From JACVRW01 sp963728495 (GTDB lineage: Bacteria > Actinomycetota > Thermoleophilia > Solirubrobacterales > Thermoleophilaceae): a DNA stretch of 64,000 nt. The DNA is taken from contig CAVSKI010000009.1 in NCBI GenBank assembly GCA_963728495.1, positions 1-64,000 on the forward strand, in the 5' to 3' direction. The notes under the pieces are model-generated. The model did not search any database. It saw only the letters and a list, made by a program, of their open reading frames with translations, and was not told the DNA's origin. Of this stretch, positions 60,397-64,000 are shown piece by piece. Position numbers and translations under genes: made by a program. Position 1 is the stretch's first letter; every line of letters begins with the position of its first letter.

Positions 60397-61287
60397 GTGC
60401 AAATCGAGCCGAGCCGGTCGAGCGAGTCGGGCCAGGCCACGGTCGAGTGGAGCGCGCTGGTTCTGCTGACGGCGCTCGCGCTCGGCGGACTGCTGACGCT
60501 GGCCGGAACCGTCGACGGGCGCTCGTTCGGTGGCTTCCTGGCCCACCGGATCGTCTGCGCGGCCAAGCGGGCCTGCCAGGACGGCGACGCCGCCCTGGCA
60601 CACGCCTACGGCGCCGGGGCAGCGGACCTGGTGCGCGCCCACGCCCCCAACATCGTCTATGAGCCCGGCGAGCGACAGCTCCCGGTCGACTGGCGGCGCT
60701 GCCGGCGGCTGCGGTGCGCCGAGGGAGCGGACGCGCCCAGGCTCGACGCGCACCGCAGCAACAGCGGGGAGCGGGCCACCGTGTTCACTCGCGTGCTGCG
60801 CCGGGGCGGGCGGACCTACCTGCAGTACTGGCTCTACTACCCGCAATCCAACACCACGGTCCTCGGCTCCGACGAGGCCTGGGAGGCGGCCTGGCTCATC
60901 CCGACGGTGGGGGGCCTGATTGCGAGCCCGCCGGCCTACCCCGGCTTCCACCGCGACGACTGGGAGGGCTATGTCGTCCGCCTCGATCCCGACGGCAGCG
61001 CGTGGGTCCGGGCCAGCTCCCACGGGCACTGGCAGGGTTGCAAGGAGAGGGCGTGCCGCGGGAGATGGACGGCCGAGACCGGCTGGACGCGCGTGTCACG
61101 CGGCAGCCACGCCGGGCACATTCCGCTGCCCCACCCCGACCCGGGTGAGCGGATGAGCACGAGCGAGGGCCTGCGGCTGATCGCGCTCGAGAACCTCGAC
61201 CGGCGCGCCTATCGGCCCAACGCCGAGGGCATCGCTCCGCCGTGGCGCAAGCGCGTCTACCGCGATCCGGAGGCCGAGGGGTCGTGA
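60397..61287 (+). CDS. Pilin-like N-terminus fused to an NPP1/Vps62-like domain
   Basis: The 296-residue protein starts at a GTG. Residues 11-35 (SGQATVEWSALVLLTALAL) repeat the prepilin pattern of the gene at 59357, with Gly before the cut and Glu at +5. The C-terminal 180 residues contain LQYWLYYPQSN, HRDDWEGYVVRLDPDG and SSHGHW, recalling the HRHDWE heptapeptide of NPP1 necrosis-inducing proteins and the similar Vps62 domain. It would be a membrane-anchored exported protein with a globular head. The NPP1 link is based on motif resemblance only. Confidence 0.65.
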   Translation: MQIEPSRSSESGQATVEWSALVLLTALALGGLLTLAGTVDGRSFGGFLAHRIVCAAKRACQDGDAALAHAYGAGAADLVRAHAPNIVYEPGERQLPVDWRRCRRLRCAEGADAPRLDAHRSNSGERATVFTRVLRRGGRTYLQYWLYYPQSNTTVLGSDEAWEAAWLIPTVGGLIASPPAYPGFHRDDWEGYVVRLDPDGSAWVRASSHGHWQGCKERACRGRWTAETGWTRVSRGSHAGHIPLPHPDPGERMSTSEGLRLIALENLDRRAYRPNAEGIAPPWRKRVYRDPEAEGS

Positions 61288-61299
61288 CCCCTCCTCGAC

Positions 61300-61872
61300 T
61301 CAGCTCGCCCGAACGCGCTTGAGCACAGCGGAGGTGACAGGCGCCACCGAGCTTCCGATCAGCGCTCCCGCGAGCACGTCGGCCGGGTAGTGCACCCCCG
61401 TGTGCACGCGCGAGTAGGCGACCATCGCGGCAGCGAGCTGGAGCGGTATCGCCGTGGGCAACACGCCGGCCACCCCGGTGGCGAACGCGAAGGCCGAGGC
61501 GGCGTGGCCGGAGGGAAAGGACGTGGACCGAGGCATGGGCACGTGACGCGCAATCGGAACGCGGCCGGCAACGCGATCCGGCCGGCGACGGCCACCGAGC
61601 GGCTTGGCGACCAGGTTGACCAGCGCGGAGGTGGCCGCGACCGCGGCAAGCCCGTTCACGGCCGCGCGCCGTCCACTCGCGCCCGCCGTGAGGGCAAGCA
61701 CGCCGGCGGTGGCGATCCACAGCTTGGAGTTGTCCGCAGCCCGGGACAGTCGTTCGAAATCACGGTCTAGCTCGGGGGTGTCGGTCGACGCAATCGCCCG
61801 ATATACGGCGAGGTCGAGCACCTCGAGCTGCGCGCGCCGGCCGACCAGCCCGGGAGGAGTGTCGCCTACCAT
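61300..61872 (-). CDS. PAP2-family phosphatase
   Basis: The 190-residue membrane protein has the three PAP2 motifs: KPLGGRRRPD, FPSGHAAS and SRVHTGVHYPADV, with hydrophobic helices between them. It dephosphorylates a membrane lipid phosphate such as phosphatidate or polyprenyl pyrophosphate at the outer face of the membrane. It ends against the convergent pilin-like gene and is divergent from the acyl-CoA synthetase gene. Confidence 0.88.
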   Translation of the reverse strand: MVGDTPPGLVGRRAQLEVLDLAVYRAIASTDTPELDRDFERLSRAADNSKLWIATAGVLALTAGASGRRAAVNGLAAVAATSALVNLVAKPLGGRRRPDRVAGRVPIARHVPMPRSTSFPSGHAASAFAFATGVAGVLPTAIPLQLAAAMVAYSRVHTGVHYPADVLAGALIGSSVAPVTSAVLKRVRAS

Positions 61873-61966
61873 CGGCCGCCGATGCTACCACCGACGCCGT
61901 CAGCGAACCCCGTCGCGAGGCTGAGATGGCCAATCGCCGCGACATGAGAACCTGTGCGATGGACCT

Positions 61967-63592
61967 GTGAGCGAGGCGCGAATGAGCATCCCCGGTCGCG
62001 TGGCCTACACGGCGGGCAGCATCAAGGTGCTCGTGGACGCCGGCGTGGTGCGCCCGATTCGGCCCGACCGGCTGCTGCTCGTGCTGCAGACGCTGGCCCG
62101 CTGGGGGCGCAGCGCCGCCGCGGGCACGATCACGCTGGCCGCCCGCTACCCCGACGAGAAGGCCATCATCGATGAGCTGGGCACGCTCACCTACGCCGAG
62201 CTGCACACGCGCACCAACGCGCTGGCGCACTCGCTCTCCGACATGGGGATCGGTGAGGGCGACGGCGTGGCCATCATGTGCCGCAACCACCGGGGCTTCA
62301 TCGAGGCCACCGTTGCCGTGTCGAAGCTGGGGGCGGATGCGCTCTACCTCAACACCGCCTTCGCCGGTCCGCAGCTCACGGAGGTGGTGGGGCGCGAGAA
62401 GCCCAAGGCGATCGTGTACGACGAGGAGTTCGGCGATCTGCTCGCCGACGCCGGCCGGCGGCGCAAGCGCGTCGTCGCCTGGCACGACTCGGAGCGCCTG
62501 GCCGACCCCACGCTCGACGAGCTCATCACCGCCGGCTCGTCGAACGACTTGACGCCGCCCGAGCGCGAGGGTCGAAGCGTCATCCTCACGAGCGGCACGA
62601 CCGGCTCGCCCAAGGGCGCATCGCGGGGCAACCCCCAGTCGCTCGATCCGGTGGTGTCGCTGCTGTCGAGGATCCCGCTGCGCACCCGCCAGGTCACCCA
62701 CATCGCGGCGCCGCTCTTTCACTCCTGGGGCTTCGCGCACTTTTCCCTCGGCCTCATCCTCGGCTCGACCTTCGTGCTGCGGCGGAAGTTCGATCCCGAG
62801 GGCGCCCTGGCCGCGGTGTCGCGCTACCGCTGCGACTCGCTTGTGGTGGTGCCCGTGATGATGCAGCGGATCATGGAGCTGCCCGAGGACAAACGGGCGC
62901 GCTACGACCTCTCCTCGCTCAAGGCGGTGGCGGCCAGCGGCTCGGCCCTGCCTGGCGACCTCGCGCTCGACTGGATGGACGCCGTGGGTGACACGCTCTA
63001 CAACCTCTACGGGTCGACCGAGGTGGCCTGGGCGTCCATCGCGACCCCGGCCGATATGCGGGCCGCGCCCGGGACCGCCGGCAAGCCGCCGCGGGGCACG
63101 ATCGTCAAGCTCTACGACGAGGCGGGCGCCGAGGTGAAGCAGGGGGAGACGGGGCGCATCTTCGTCGGCAACGAGATGCTCTTCGAGGGCTACACCGGGG
63201 GCGGCTCGAAGGACGTGATCGACGGGCTGATGGCCACCGGTGACGTCGGTCGCTTGGACGAGGAGGGTCGTCTGTTCGTCGAGGGCCGCGACGACGAGAT
63301 GATCGTGTCCGGCGGGGAGAACGTGTTCCCGAAGGAGATCGAGGACACACTCGCACGTCACGAGGCCGTGGCCGACGTGGCGGCGATCGGCGTCGAGGAC
63401 AAGGACTTCGGCCAGCGCCTGCGGGCCTTCGTGGTGCTGGAGAAGGGCAGGGAAGTAAGCGCGGAGGACCTCAAGGGACACGTGAAGCAGAACCTCGCGC
63501 GCTACAAGGTGCCGCGCGAGATCGTCTTCCTCGACGAGCTCCCGCGCAACGCCACCGGCAAGGTGCTCAAGCGGGAGCTGAAGGACGCCTGA
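61967..63592 (+). CDS. Acyl-CoA synthetase (AMP-dependent, ANL superfamily)
   Basis: The 541-residue protein has VILTSGTTGSPKGASRG (P-loop A3), YNLYGSTEVAWASIA (A5), ATGDVGRLDEEGRLFVEGRDDEMI (A7/A8) and LPRNATGKVLKREL (A10 Lys). It activates a carboxylic acid, probably a fatty acid, to the acyl-CoA through an acyl-AMP. A GTG at 61967 or the ATG at 61982 could be the start. It stands alone. It could supply acyl-CoA to the WS/DGAT encoded at 21418, but no link is shown. Confidence 0.88.
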   Translation: MSEARMSIPGRVAYTAGSIKVLVDAGVVRPIRPDRLLLVLQTLARWGRSAAAGTITLAARYPDEKAIIDELGTLTYAELHTRTNALAHSLSDMGIGEGDGVAIMCRNHRGFIEATVAVSKLGADALYLNTAFAGPQLTEVVGREKPKAIVYDEEFGDLLADAGRRRKRVVAWHDSERLADPTLDELITAGSSNDLTPPEREGRSVILTSGTTGSPKGASRGNPQSLDPVVSLLSRIPLRTRQVTHIAAPLFHSWGFAHFSLGLILGSTFVLRRKFDPEGALAAVSRYRCDSLVVVPVMMQRIMELPEDKRARYDLSSLKAVAASGSALPGDLALDWMDAVGDTLYNLYGSTEVAWASIATPADMRAAPGTAGKPPRGTIVKLYDEAGAEVKQGETGRIFVGNEMLFEGYTGGGSKDVIDGLMATGDVGRLDEEGRLFVEGRDDEMIVSGGENVFPKEIEDTLARHEAVADVAAIGVEDKDFGQRLRAFVVLEKGREVSAEDLKGHVKQNLARYKVPREIVFLDELPRNATGKVLKRELKDA

Positions 63593-63675
63593 TCGGGCTC
63601 AGGTCATCTGGTCGCTTACGAGCCGTCGGTTGTGGGTATCCGTAGTGAACTGTCGAGGGAAGGGAGTTGGGGGTT

Positions 63676-64000
63676 ATGAGTACTGGGGTCATCATCGCAA
63701 TAGTCGTGGCCGCATTGATCGTGCTGGCGCTGGTCGTTCTGCTCAGCCGCAAGGGACGCGAGCGCAAGTTGGAGTCCAATCGCCAGGAGGCGCGCGAGCT
63801 GCGGCGCGGGGCGGAGGTCGACCGCGCTTCTGCCGACAAGACGCAGGCCGAAGCCGACATGAAGGCGGCGGAGGCACGCCGCCACGACGCCGAGGCCCGC
63901 GAGAGCGCGGCGGCTGCCGAAGAGCAGCAGCGCGAAGCGCGGGAACGCCACCTCGAGGCGGCACGGCTCGATCCCGACGTCGACGAGAGCGCGGCCGCGG
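63676..64000 (+). CDS. Membrane-anchored coiled-coil protein, truncated by the window end
   Basis: The ATG at 63676 follows AAGGGAGTTGGGGGTT. Residues about 4-23 form a transmembrane helix (GVIIAIVVAALIVLALVVLL), followed by a long Ala/Glu/Arg heptad-type helix (QAEADMKAAEARRHDAEAR) that continues past the window end. The shape is that of a single-pass protein with a cytoplasmic coiled coil. The function is unknown and the C-terminus is not visible. Confidence 0.65.
   Translation, partial: MSTGVIIAIVVAALIVLALVVLLSRKGRERKLESNRQEARELRRGAEVDRASADKTQAEADMKAAEARRHDAEARESAAAAEEQQREARERHLEAARLDPDVDESAAA

Noticed and set aside
61760..63481. A 573-codon minus-strand frame opposite the acyl-CoA synthetase
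   Set aside because: It is a shadow of a clear ANL-family gene; the translation is rich in His, Arg, Gly and Asp with no domain.

Overview
The window is high-GC actinobacterial DNA. Dense gene packing, frequent NTGA (ATGA/GTGA/TTGA) stop-start overlaps, an exported protein with GSSEIA-type repeats, ROK and GntR regulators, and an F420/LLM-type flavoenzyme fit Thermoleophilia (Solirubrobacterales-like). That placement is inference; no rRNA or tRNA gene was found.

Layout. (1) 1-5.9 kb, minus strand: the front part of a BREX phage-defence operon (brxA position, brxB, brxC, truncated pglX), broken by many one-base frameshifts. (2) 6-24 kb: ordinary and accessory genes. These are a PQQ-type propeller protein, a repeat protein, an M28 peptidase, a sigma factor / HTH-like protein / small protein / ImmA-IrrE peptidase / SGNH operon facing an ARPP-1 gene, a JmjC oxygenase, a DMT transporter, an SDR / NYN / MmgE-PrpD run with frameshifts, a WS/DGAT and an exported Gly-rich protein. 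(3) 24.3-45.0 kb: two divergent, tightly coupled operons around a GntR regulator. (4) 45-48.8 kb: small secreted and acidic proteins, an SCP2-alpha/beta-hydrolase, an oxidoreductase and an SDR. (5) 48.8-59.3 kb: amino-sugar (GlcNAc/ManNAc) uptake and catabolism with two DasR-type operators, a ROK regulator and a sugar ABC transporter. (6) 59.3-61.3 kb: two pilin-like proteins sharing a promoter motif. (7) 61.3-64 kb: a PAP2 phosphatase, an acyl-CoA synthetase and a truncated membrane coiled-coil protein.

The most interesting region is 24.3-45.0 kb. It encodes close relatives of the Mesorhizobium loti vitamin B6 degradation enzymes: pyridoxamine-pyruvate transaminase, pyridoxal 4-dehydrogenase, 4-pyridoxolactonase, the 5-formyl-pyridine-carboxylate dehydrogenase, and a class II aldolase-fold protein that could be the dicarboxylate decarboxylase. 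They sit with a complete BMP/Nup-type ABC importer. A zinc alcohol dehydrogenase could supply the 4-pyridoxate oxidation step. The flavin ring-opening oxygenase of M. loti is not present; instead there is a three-subunit molybdenum hydroxylase, an M29/NicX-fold protein, a cupin, an LLM flavoenzyme and two M20 hydrolases. I propose a B6 catabolic island with a different ring-opening branch (inference).

Frameshifts are concentrated at 1-5.9 kb and 20.0-21.3 kb, with single cases near 45.07, 46.96, 50.08, 54.80 and 57.0 kb. Protein motifs remain readable across them, so base-level assembly errors are as likely as true gene decay.
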